7,835 nt of DNA, taken from NCBI GenBank assembly GCA_003539375.1, contig DPPH01000011.1, positions 1 to 7,835 of the forward strand. The letters are read 5' to 3'. Shown here piece after piece: positions 1-6,477 of this stretch; within the stretch, counting starts at the first letter, position 1, and every line of letters starts with the position of its first letter. Both the position numbers and the translations under genes were made by a program. Origin of the DNA: Clostridiales bacterium (lineage in GTDB: Bacteria > Bacillota > Clostridia > Tissierellales > Dethiosulfatibacteraceae). The notes under the pieces are model-generated. The model had not been told where the DNA came from. It did no database searches and saw nothing but the letters and a program-made list of their open reading frames with translations.

Positions 1-1497
1 CATTAAGAAGTAAAGCATTACAAGTCCTGCAGGTATCAATACAAGAGGTGTAATTTGGAACATTCCATATATGAAGTACATTACTAATGCTACTGCAGCT
101 GAAGTAAGCGCATAAGGTATCTGAGTTTGCACGTGGTCTATATGGTCTGCACCTGAGAATATAGAAGCCAGTACTGTAGTATCGGAAATTGGTGAACAGT
201 GGTCGCCAAATATAGCTCCTGAGAATACAACTCCCGCCATAGCTACTGAAAGTATAGGGTCGCTTGTCAAAGAGTATGCTAGAGGTATAGCTATAGGAGT
301 AAGTATAGTCATAGTACCCCATGATGTTCCTGTAGCAAATGATATAAGCATACCTAAAAGGAATATAGTTACTGGAACAAATACAAATGGTAGAGTTGAT
401 GGTAAAGTATCAACTATGAATCCAGCTAAGTTCATTTCGCCGGTAATTGAACCTAAACTCCATGCTAGAACTAGTATAACACAGGCTAAAAGCATAAGCT
501 TTAATCCATCTAAAAATGTATCCATTGCTTCCCCTAGATCCATAATCTTGTTTCCAACGGCCATTACTATACCTGTTACTGTCATGGCAAATGCTCCCCA
601 CAGTAAAGCTTTAGCTGGGTCAGAAGCTCCTAAGATATCTGTAAGTCCACCAGCACCTTTACCGGTAAACCAAAATCCAAATAGGGTAACACCTACAAGT
701 ACGATTAGAGGTAGGAAAAATGTCAAAAGCATAGGTTTAACCTTCTTAGGCTCTCCTAACTCGTAGTTTACATCCATCATAGGTTTTGCACCATCTCTTA
801 CTATTTTATTTTCTGTCATTGCTCTGTGTTCTGCTTTAAGCATAGGACCGAAGTCTTTTCCTGAAATAACAAGCATTCCTACAAAGATTACAGTAAAAAT
901 ACAGTACAGGTTTAAAGGTATACTGTGTAAGTATCCTTCAAAAGCTGAAAGTCCTGTAATACCTGCTGTTTCCATACCTTGGTTTATCATTCCTATTTGG
1001 AATGCAATCCAGTCTGATATGAAAAAAGTAGCTACAGGAGCTGCTGTAGAGTCAAGAACGTAGGACAATCTTTCTGATGATATCTTGTGTTCCTCACTAA
1101 TATCCCTAAAAACATTACCAACAATTGCTGCATTTACATAGTCATTAAAAAATATTAAGATACCAAGCAACCATGCTCCTACACCGGCAGATCTTCTAGT
1201 CTTAACCTTTTTTCTAGCCCAAACTGTCAGTGCTTCACTACCTCCCAGACGCCATATGAAAGCCACACCGGCACCCATAAGTAAGTTGAAAAGTAGTAAA
1301 CTTGCATTCCATGAATCCGTCATGGAACCTATTACCGTATCTAAAGTGTATGCTGCTCCGCCGAAGGGATTAAATCCCGAAATTATAAGTCCACCGGTAA
1401 AAACTCCTAAGAAAAGTGATATAAGTACTCTTTTTGTAGTAAAAGCCAAAACTATTGCTACAAGGGGTGGTAAAATTGCCAACCAACCGTAATCCAT
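1..1497 (-). CDS. Na+/H+ antiporter, NhaC family (3' end outside window)
   Basis: Multi-pass inner-membrane transporter, predicted to exchange Na+ for protons. The frame is open for 499 codons from the ATG at 1497 to the window edge with no stop. The start has an AGGAGG at 1505-1510, seven bases upstream. Family signatures visible in translation: FFNDYVN near residues 117-123, YVLDSTAAPVA near 146-156, FATGTSWGTM near 387-396, and GDHCSPISDTT near 431-441 followed by SGADHIDHV. These conserved half-membrane motifs are typical of the NhaC superfamily. About 12 hydrophobic segments are present. Known NhaC-family proteins are about 450-530 residues, so little should be missing. Some relatives exchange malate and lactate (MleN type) or other solutes, so the substrate is inferred. 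It lies 200 nt downstream of a two-component gene pair on the same strand, which suggests regulation by that pair. Confidence 0.9.
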   Translation of the reverse strand, partial: MDYGWLAILPPLVAIVLAFTTKRVLISLFLGVFTGGLIISGFNPFGGAAYTLDTVIGSMTDSWNASLLLFNLLMGAGVAFIWRLGGSEALTVWARKKVKTRRSAGVGAWLLGILIFFNDYVNAAIVGNVFRDISEEHKISSERLSYVLDSTAAPVATFFISDWIAFQIGMINQGMETAGITGLSAFEGYLHSIPLNLYCIFTVIFVGMLVISGKDFGPMLKAEHRAMTENKIVRDGAKPMMDVNYELGEPKKVKPMLLTFFLPLIVLVGVTLFGFWFTGKGAGGLTDILGASDPAKALLWGAFAMTVTGIVMAVGNKIMDLGEAMDTFLDGLKLMLLACVILVLAWSLGSITGEMNLAGFIVDTLPSTLPFVFVPVTIFLLGMLISFATGTSWGTMTILTPIAIPLAYSLTSDPILSVAMAGVVFSGAIFGDHCSPISDTTVLASIFSGADHIDHVQTQIPYALTSAAVALVMYFIYGMFQITPLVLIPAGLVMLYFLM

Positions 1498-1529
1498 AAT
1501 TTTTCCTCCTAAAATATTTTTTTATATTA

Positions 1530-1547
1530 AAATTGCTAAAGCAATTT
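1530..1547 (-). other. Small hairpin in the antiporter leader
   Basis: A perfect 7-bp inverted repeat, AAATTGC / GCAATTT with a 4-base loop, lies about 20 bases upstream of the antiporter's ribosome binding site. No T-run follows it directly on the minus strand, so it does not look like a terminator. It may shape the leader RNA or be incidental in such AT-rich DNA. Confidence 0.35.
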
Positions 1548-1578
1548 AATATTTCAATAATAAAAATTAAATTACATT

Positions 1579-1608
1579 TATAAATTTTCTCTCGGAAAAG
1601 GATTTCAA
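1579..1608 (-). promoter_or_regulatory. Candidate promoter of the antiporter gene
   Basis: On the minus strand, TTGAAA (1603-1608) is followed after 18 bases by TTTATA (1579-1584). This is a weak sigma-A-like match in the only gap upstream of the antiporter. A start near 1572 would give a leader of about 75 nt. The AT-rich context makes chance matches likely. Confidence 0.35.
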
Positions 1609-1620
1609 TACATTTTACCT

Positions 1621-1644
1621 TCAAAAAATCAAAAAAATACAAAA
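1621..1644 (-). promoter_or_regulatory. Possible response-regulator binding repeats
   Basis: The minus strand reads TTTTGT (1639-1644), four bases, TTTTGA (1629-1634), two bases, then TTTTGA again (1621-1626). As I recall, the Bacillus GlnL regulator binds TTTTGT-N4-TTTTGT; the first two units here match 11 of 12 positions. The element sits just upstream of the candidate antiporter promoter, centred about 65 bases before the predicted start, a usual place for an activator. It overlaps the arm and tail of the hairpin at 1633-1678, so the T-runs may simply be terminator sequence. Confidence 0.3.
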
Positions 1645-1678
1645 TAATTCAATATAAATCAAATTATTTTGTATTTTT
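1633..1678 (-). terminator. AT-rich inverted repeat, likely terminator after the response regulator gene
   Basis: Two perfect 17-base arms (1633-1649 and 1662-1678) flank a 12-base loop, starting 20 bases past the response regulator's stop codon. On the minus strand the second arm runs into a T-rich tail (TTTTTTTGATTTTTT). There is no comparable T-run in the other direction, so it is oriented to end the right-to-left transcript. The stem contains a single G-C pair, which is weak for an intrinsic terminator. It could instead, or also, be a protein-binding palindrome. Confidence 0.55.
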
Positions 1679-1697
1679 ATAAATGTTTGATAAATTA

Positions 1698-2546
1698 TTA
1701 ACTATTACCTACATCTTTTTCAATCATTAACCCATCTATAAATTTTCTTACACTAATTCTTCCAGGGGTCTTACTTTTCCCTCTTATATAATCCATTTCA
1801 GCCCTTACTTCTTGGAAATCGTAAAGTCTATTGGAGTACCTTGTAAAGGTTTCATTTAAATAGTCTTCTATCCCAAGGTTGGCCATATTTGAGAGTCCTT
1901 TCTTTACAGCTCTTCTTATACGCTGTTCTGCTGCTGCAGGATTTTCAAATATTATATCGCATAATTTTTTTAATTTGACATCCATTATACTGGACTTAGA
2001 TTTAATAAGATAATTGCATATTTTCAGTATCTCTTCAGATCCTTTTTCCCCCATTATACCTAACCTACTCAAAATAGATTTTATATATAATTCATCCCTA
2101 TCTATTCTATTATCTTGTCTTTCTACTTCTTTTTCTTTTCTAAATAAACTTTCTATAGACTTTAGCTTCCTATCCATTTGTAAGGTTCTAGATACGTTTT
2201 TTATTACTCTTTCTATTTCTATGATATTAATAGGTTTATTTATAAAAAACTCAATACCACTTTTATAAGCTTTTCCAACCATATCTTTAGAATCAACCTG
2301 AGATATCATTACAAATTTTATATCCAAATTTTCTTCCCTAATTTTCTTTACCAGCTCTACACCTTCAATTTTAGGCATAAGAAAATCTACAAGGACAATG
2401 TCAGGAATTAGGTTTTTTATTTCCTTTACAGCTTCTACGCCGTCTGTATTAAATCCTACAACATTTCCAAGGTCCTTATCTTCTATAATGTTTTCTAAGG
2501 CTTTTACTACGGCAATATCATCATCAACTATATATACACGATTCAA
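1698..2546 (-). CDS. Response regulator with YcbB-type C-terminal domain (GlnL-like)
   Basis: DNA-binding regulator of a two-component system, 282 residues. The receiver domain covers about 1-120, with the acidic pocket D8-D10, phosphoacceptor D54 in VLVDFLMP, switch residue S82 and K104 in INKP. A charged linker follows, then a YcbB-type output domain from about 150 to 280. That domain includes the basic segment EQRIRRAVKKGL near 207-218, the ANLGIEDYLNETF stretch near 222-234, and a terminal GRISVRKFIDGLM. This architecture is that of Bacillus YcbB/GlnL. The start is TTG, not ATG: it overlaps the kinase stop as TTGA and has GGAGGGG seven bases upstream, so translation is probably coupled to the kinase. 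Its partner is the adjacent kinase. Regulation of a nearby transporter is the family pattern; the target here is inferred. Confidence 0.88.
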   Translation of the reverse strand: MNRVYIVDDDIAVVKALENIIEDKDLGNVVGFNTDGVEAVKEIKNLIPDIVLVDFLMPKIEGVELVKKIREENLDIKFVMISQVDSKDMVGKAYKSGIEFFINKPINIIEIERVIKNVSRTLQMDRKLKSIESLFRKEKEVERQDNRIDRDELYIKSILSRLGIMGEKGSEEILKICNYLIKSKSSIMDVKLKKLCDIIFENPAAAEQRIRRAVKKGLSNMANLGIEDYLNETFTRYSNRLYDFQEVRAEMDYIRGKSKTPGRISVRKFIDGLMIEKDVGNS

Positions 2547-3814
2547 ATAATTTCCCCTCCAACTAAAGGAATTACAACTTTAAATTCTGTAAATTTTTCA
2601 TCTGATGATACGGTTATTTTTCCTTTGAATTCTTTTTCTACTATATCCTTTACTAGGGTCAGTCCTATACCTCTTTTTATATCTCCTGAACCTTCTTTAA
2701 ATTTTGTGGAAAATCCCGGGTGAAAAATATATTCTAAATTTTTGTCCTTTATGCCTCTTCCGGTATCCTTCACCTTAAATACTCCGAAATTATCCAATTT
2801 TTCAAAAGTCATTTCAACATTACCTTTACCCTCCCCTATGGATTCCAATCCATTCATCAGGAGATTCCTTAAAATAGACATTATATAGTAGTGTTTTTGA
2901 ATTTTAACATCTTCTCTAATTATGAAATCCAGCTGGATATCCAAATCATTCTTGTTAATATAAGCATACATTATATTTTTAAGAATTTCTACAATATCTT
3001 TAAGATTCATACTTCGCTGTTCGATTCTCTTTCCCATGATGTCTTCCATACCTTCGATAACACCTATGTAGTTTTTCTTAACCTCGTGGACTTCCTCGGC
3101 TATATTCAAAGCTACTTGGGCTTCTTCTTTTAAGTTTTCTTCTTTAGCGAGTTTTTCGTATAAATTATAGGAGTTGGACATTACCTTTTCTACAAAGTCC
3201 AAATTCATATTCATGTAGTATATTTCACTTTCCATTTCTGAGGAAAATGCAACCAGCCGCCTGTATCTTTCCTCGTGCTCCTTTCTTTTTAGAAGCAAAC
3301 GGTAGTAGTGCATAGCCAGTATAATCATAAAAGCTATACCACCTCTTATAACTGCAATAAGAAGTAAAGTGAGGGTATCTTTTAATGGTTCAAAATTCCC
3401 AGTAATTAAAGCTCTAGTCATTATCTCTGCCATATTTCCTAAAAAATCACAGGATACTATAGCTGCAAACCATGTTGTATAATCCAGACCTTTGTACCTG
3501 TTGTAAAAATACTGATAAATCAGCCCGTAAAGTATGTAAAATCCCATTTCCGGGTAGCTGCCGTTGAAAGCTTCAAGAAAAGTGTATCCCGATAAAGTCA
3601 TAAAAAAACTTCTACCCAGTATACTTATTATACCTACGTAAACAACTGTAGGAAGGGGTTTTAACTCCCTATATATGTATAAAAGCACCGGGAGAGTTAT
3701 AACCGATAGGGTAATTCTAAACTCTTGAATTAAATATCCAAAGTAAAATAAAGAGGCTCCAATATCTACTAGGGCAATTAGAGTCATTTTTTTTAATTTA
3801 TTTTTATCTATCAT
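2543..3814 (-). CDS. Membrane sensor histidine kinase (GlnK/YcbA-like)
   Basis: Sensor kinase of 423 residues that should phosphorylate the response regulator encoded just downstream. Residues 1-172 contain about six hydrophobic segments (roughly 11-30, 34-49, 55-77, 88-104, 112-130, 147-170) with short loops, so the signal is probably sensed in or near the membrane. A helical region follows, with the likely phosphoacceptor H243 in EEVHEVKKNY. The ATPase domain has the N box (RNLLMNGLESI, N317 and N321), DTGRGI at 350-355, the F-box-like IFHPGFSTK and GIGLTLV at 382-388. All catalytic motifs look intact. The ATG has AAGGAG about six bases upstream. The gene starts 39 nt after murF and overlaps the regulator by 4 nt. 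Bacillus GlnK responds to glutamine, but the ligand here cannot be read from the sequence. Confidence 0.88.
   Translation of the reverse strand: MIDKNKLKKMTLIALVDIGASLFYFGYLIQEFRITLSVITLPVLLYIYRELKPLPTVVYVGIISILGRSFFMTLSGYTFLEAFNGSYPEMGFYILYGLIYQYFYNRYKGLDYTTWFAAIVSCDFLGNMAEIMTRALITGNFEPLKDTLTLLLIAVIRGGIAFMIILAMHYYRLLLKRKEHEERYRRLVAFSSEMESEIYYMNMNLDFVEKVMSNSYNLYEKLAKEENLKEEAQVALNIAEEVHEVKKNYIGVIEGMEDIMGKRIEQRSMNLKDIVEILKNIMYAYINKNDLDIQLDFIIREDVKIQKHYYIMSILRNLLMNGLESIGEGKGNVEMTFEKLDNFGVFKVKDTGRGIKDKNLEYIFHPGFSTKFKEGSGDIKRGIGLTLVKDIVEKEFKGKITVSSDEKFTEFKVVIPLVGGEII
2554..2560 (-). promoter_or_regulatory. Ribosome binding site supporting the TTG start of the response regulator
   Basis: GGAGGGG on the minus strand lies seven bases before the TTG at 2546, inside the last codons of the kinase gene. 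No ATG or GTG in the same frame lies at a suitable distance, and the receiver domain begins immediately (NRVYIVDDD), so this site decides the start. Confidence 0.75.
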
Positions 3815-3853
3815 ACTCTCTCCTTATCTTAAACTTTAAATACACAAATTCTA

Positions 3854-5218
3854 CTACATGATTATATCTAAGATTCTCTCCATTTCCAAAATTCTAGAAC
3901 CTTTAATTAAAATCAATGCATCCTTTTTTATTAATGGTTTCAAGGATTTTCCAAGTTCCTTTAATTTTCTATATGTATATATCCTATCTTTAGAAAAGTT
4001 TTTCTCAGCACCTTTAGCAAAATTTTCTCCTAATTCACCTAAGGTAAATATTAAATCAACTTGATTAGGATCAATTTCTTTTCCTATCTGAAGATGATTT
4101 TCAACCTCATCTTCTCCAGTACCAAACATATCTCCCAGGACCACTATCTTCTGCTTGTAACCTTCTAAATCGTACAAGGTCTCTAAAGCAAAGCGAAGAC
4201 TGGTAGGGTTTGATTTATAAGCATCATTTAATACGTGAAAATTTTCTCCCTTTACCAGTTCATTTCTAAGTCCGGTACTGTCTACATTAAGTATAGCTTC
4301 CCTAATTTCATTGGTACTAAAGCCCAAATGTTCAGCAACTGTAAAAGCCGCTGCTCCGTTGTATATATTATGTCTACCTAGCATGGGAAGGTATAGTTCA
4401 TTATCCTTTACCTTAAATTTTATGCCTTCGTTATCAGAACCTAAGTATTCTGTTACATAATCATTAGATGTATTTTCTCCAAAGGAGATTTTTTCTATAT
4501 TTCTGTCTAATTCTTCCACTGCCTTCTTTAAAGGAGGACTGTCTCCTAAATGTACTATGATTCCCTCATCCTTAACTCCCTGGGCTATTTCCATCTTTGC
4601 TTTTAATATATTTTCCACACTTCCCAAGTCGTTTATATGAACATCCGTTGAATTAGTAATTACACCTATATCTGGTAGTCCTATCTCACAAAGAAGTTTA
4701 ATATCTCCTAAAGCAGACATTCCCATTTCCAGCACTGCCATTTCAGTATCTTCATTCATGGATAGCAAGGTTAAAGGTAGACCGTATTCATTGTTGTAGT
4801 TACCGGAAGTTTTATGAGTATTGAATTTGGTTTCTAAAATACTTGCAATTATATCCTTTGTTGAAGTTTTACCATTGCTCCCAGTAATTCCAATAACCTT
4901 AGCTCCAACCTGCTTATTGTAATTAGAAGCTAAATCTTGAAGAGCCTTTGTTGTATCTTTTACCAGTATAAAGGGAAAGTCTATTTCCGGCAGGGGGACA
5001 TCTTCATTCCATAAAGATGCACCAGCACCCTTATCCACTGCAGCCTGTATGTATTTGTGACCGTCGGTATTTTCTCCTACTATAGGTATGAAAAGCTGTC
5101 CCTTTTCTATGGTTCTAGTATCGATTGATATGCCTTTTATTTCTAAATCTATATAGTCATCCTTTGTAAGTTTCCCATCTACCATTTTTTCAATTTTAGA
5201 TAACTTTCTTTTTATCAT
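3854..5218 (-). CDS. murF: UDP-N-acetylmuramoyl-tripeptide--D-alanyl-D-alanine ligase
   Basis: Cytoplasmic ATP-dependent ligase that adds D-Ala-D-Ala to UDP-MurNAc-tripeptide to give the pentapeptide precursor of peptidoglycan. It has 454 residues, the usual MurF length. The N-terminal substrate domain (about 1-105) contains SIDTRTIEKGQLFIP. The central ATPase domain has the P-loop GSNGKTS at 113-119 (K117), YNNEYG at 141-146, LEMGMS at 163-168 and the lysine-containing KAKMEI near 206-211. GRHNIYN at 281-287 closes this domain. The C-terminal domain has NDAYKSNPTS at 331-340, LGDM at 361-364 and IKGSRILEME at 438-447. The DAYKSNP motif distinguishes MurF from MurC, MurD and MurE. The ATG has GGGAGG six bases upstream. 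It overlaps the end of ddl by 23 nt, matching the enzymes' consecutive steps. Confidence 0.96.
   Translation of the reverse strand: MIKRKLSKIEKMVDGKLTKDDYIDLEIKGISIDTRTIEKGQLFIPIVGENTDGHKYIQAAVDKGAGASLWNEDVPLPEIDFPFILVKDTTKALQDLASNYNKQVGAKVIGITGSNGKTSTKDIIASILETKFNTHKTSGNYNNEYGLPLTLLSMNEDTEMAVLEMGMSALGDIKLLCEIGLPDIGVITNSTDVHINDLGSVENILKAKMEIAQGVKDEGIIVHLGDSPPLKKAVEELDRNIEKISFGENTSNDYVTEYLGSDNEGIKFKVKDNELYLPMLGRHNIYNGAAAFTVAEHLGFSTNEIREAILNVDSTGLRNELVKGENFHVLNDAYKSNPTSLRFALETLYDLEGYKQKIVVLGDMFGTGEDEVENHLQIGKEIDPNQVDLIFTLGELGENFAKGAEKNFSKDRIYTYRKLKELGKSLKPLIKKDALILIKGSRILEMERILDIIM
3861..3889 (-). promoter_or_regulatory. Candidate internal promoter for the kinase-regulator pair
   Basis: Within the last codons of murF the minus strand reads TTGGAA (3884-3889), a 17-base spacer, then a perfect TATAAT (3861-3866). 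Transcription would start near 3854, about 40 bases before the kinase ATG. The spacing is ideal and the -35 matches 4 of 6. It could let the two-component genes be expressed independently of ddl-murF. Confidence 0.45.
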
Positions 5219-6299
5219 TCTTTTCCTCCCGGGTGTAAATAAGAGAATTTCTCTTGTTATAGTGTTCTAATGCATAGTCTATTAGTATATCTAAGAGACT
5301 GGTGTAGGTGGTGTCGTTGGTTTTTTGCCATAGCACAGGAGTCATGCTCTTAAGTGTAAAGCCAGGCATAGTATTTACTTCGCATATGTAGTATTTTTCA
5401 TTTTCACCTACAAAATAATCAACTCTTGCCAATCCGTTGCACCCTAGAGCTTCATAAACTTGAATTGATAACTTTCTCATTTCTTCACTGGTCTTTTTAG
5501 AAAGATTTGCCGGTATGACCTGGACAAGTTTACCGTCTATATATTTAGAATTATAATCCATGAATCTTTTTTCCTGAATAAATTCTCCGACTACGGATAC
5601 CCTAGGTTCTTCATTTCCTATTACAGAAACCTGCATTTCCCTACCAATTATCTCTTCCTCTACTACTACCTTGGTATCGAAGTTGAAAGCATTTTCTGTA
5701 TATCTAACTAGGTCTTCCCTATTTTCAGCCCTATTAATACCAATGCTGGAACCGGAACGAGATGGTTTTACAAAAATTGGATAGGCAAATTTATTTTCTA
5801 TTTGGTTTATTAAATAATCCTTATCCCTACGCCACTTCACTTCAGAAAAATAAAAATAATTCGCCTGAGGTATATTCTTTAATTTTAAAATATCCTTAGA
5901 TACAGCCTTATCCATAGCTACAGCTGAAGAAGTAACATCGTTTCCAACATAGGGTATATCCAGCACGTTTAAAAATCCCTGTATATTCCCATCTTCTCCG
6001 TAGGTTCCGTGCAAGGCAGGAAATACAACTTTTTCCCTGTCATTATTTACCATTTCTTCTATTACATTGTTTATAGAACTAGGATTTATACTCTCATCCA
6101 TGACTATTAGGTCTTCAGGTTTTTCAATTTTTTCTTCTACTACTCCTAAATTTTTCCAGTATCCCTTTTCATTTATATATACTACTTTTACATTGTATTT
6201 TTTTCTATCTAAAGCATTGATAATAGCAGATGCACTAATAAGAGAAACATCGTGTTCTACTGATTTACCCCCGCACATTACGTAAATATCTTTTTTCAT
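5196..6299 (-). CDS. ddl: D-alanine--D-alanine ligase
   Basis: ATP-grasp enzyme that joins two D-alanines, supplying the dipeptide used by MurF. It has 367 residues, close to the usual length. Motifs in order: GGKSVEHDVSLISA (10-23) with the D-Ala-contacting E15; LHGTYGEDGNIQG (96-108); FVKPSRSGSSIGI (176-188) for ATP binding; the omega-loop MDYNSKYIDGK (247-257); ARVDYF (291-296) and EVNTMPGFT (307-315) with the metal-binding and substrate residues. The K-Y pair in the omega-loop (Y253) is typical of true D-Ala-D-Ala ligases. VanA-type D-lactate ligases lack it, so this is the housekeeping enzyme. The ATG has GGGGAG six bases upstream. It is the first gene of the minus-strand block, behind candidate promoters in the gap to the divergent membrane-protein gene. 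Confidence 0.96.
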   Translation of the reverse strand: MKKDIYVMCGGKSVEHDVSLISASAIINALDRKKYNVKVVYINEKGYWKNLGVVEEKIEKPEDLIVMDESINPSSINNVIEEMVNNDREKVVFPALHGTYGEDGNIQGFLNVLDIPYVGNDVTSSAVAMDKAVSKDILKLKNIPQANYFYFSEVKWRRDKDYLINQIENKFAYPIFVKPSRSGSSIGINRAENREDLVRYTENAFNFDTKVVVEEEIIGREMQVSVIGNEEPRVSVVGEFIQEKRFMDYNSKYIDGKLVQVIPANLSKKTSEEMRKLSIQVYEALGCNGLARVDYFVGENEKYYICEVNTMPGFTLKSMTPVLWQKTNDTTYTSLLDILIDYALEHYNKRNSLIYTREEKNDKKKVI

Positions 6300-6328
6300 T
6301 TAATTCTCCCCGTTAATTTGATGTTTTA

Positions 6329-6356
6329 ATTATATAAAATTTTACTGCTTAGTCCA
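6329..6356 (-). promoter_or_regulatory. Candidate proximal promoter of ddl
   Basis: The minus strand has TGGACT (6351-6356), 16 bases, then a perfect TATAAT (6329-6334). Transcription would start near 6322 and leave a leader of about 23 nt with the ribosome binding site. Confidence 0.5.
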
Positions 6357-6361
6357 TTAAG

Positions 6362-6390
6362 ATTTTATAATAAATTACCTATTTACTCAA
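6362..6390 (-). promoter_or_regulatory. Candidate distal promoter of ddl
   Basis: The minus strand has TTGAGT (6385-6390), 17 bases, then TAAAAT (6362-6367). This is a second sigma-A-like match just upstream of the proximal one. Tandem promoters are possible, but in such AT-rich DNA one of the two may be chance. Confidence 0.35.
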
Positions 6391-6421
6391 GAAATACTGA
6401 TTAATATAACCTTCTTTTAAC

Positions 6422-6450
6422 TTTTAAGGGCAATTAATTTGTGATATGAT
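6422..6450 (+). promoter_or_regulatory. Candidate extended -10 promoter of the YwaF-like gene
   Basis: TGATATGAT (6442-6450) provides a TATGAT -10 with the TG extension one base before it. The -35 region 17 bases upstream, TTTTAA (6422-6427), is poor, as is common with extended -10 promoters. The start would fall near 6457, giving a leader of about 20 nt that ends in AGGAGG. Confidence 0.5.
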
Positions 6451-6477
6451 TTATTTATAAAGAACTAGGAGGTTGGA

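Noticed and set aside
416..766. Plus-strand open frame of 116 codons opposite the antiporter gene
   Set aside because: It is antisense to well-conserved NhaC motifs, has no good ribosome binding site and encodes a low-complexity Pro/Ser-rich product. It is a shadow frame.
1370..1642. Minus-strand open frame of 90 codons across the antiporter start
   Set aside because: It runs through the AT-rich gap and then out of frame over the antiporter's start. It lacks a convincing ribosome binding site or recognisable domain.
1498..1697. A Na+ or Li+ riboswitch in front of the antiporter gene
   Set aside because: The gap is very AT-rich with only one 7-bp hairpin and the 17-bp palindrome. I see no multi-helix conserved core of known ion-sensing riboswitches.
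5196..6299. A vancomycin-resistance type D-Ala-D-Lac ligase
   Set aside because: The omega-loop has the K-Y pair of ordinary Ddl enzymes, and no vanH- or vanX-like gene is adjacent; murF follows instead.
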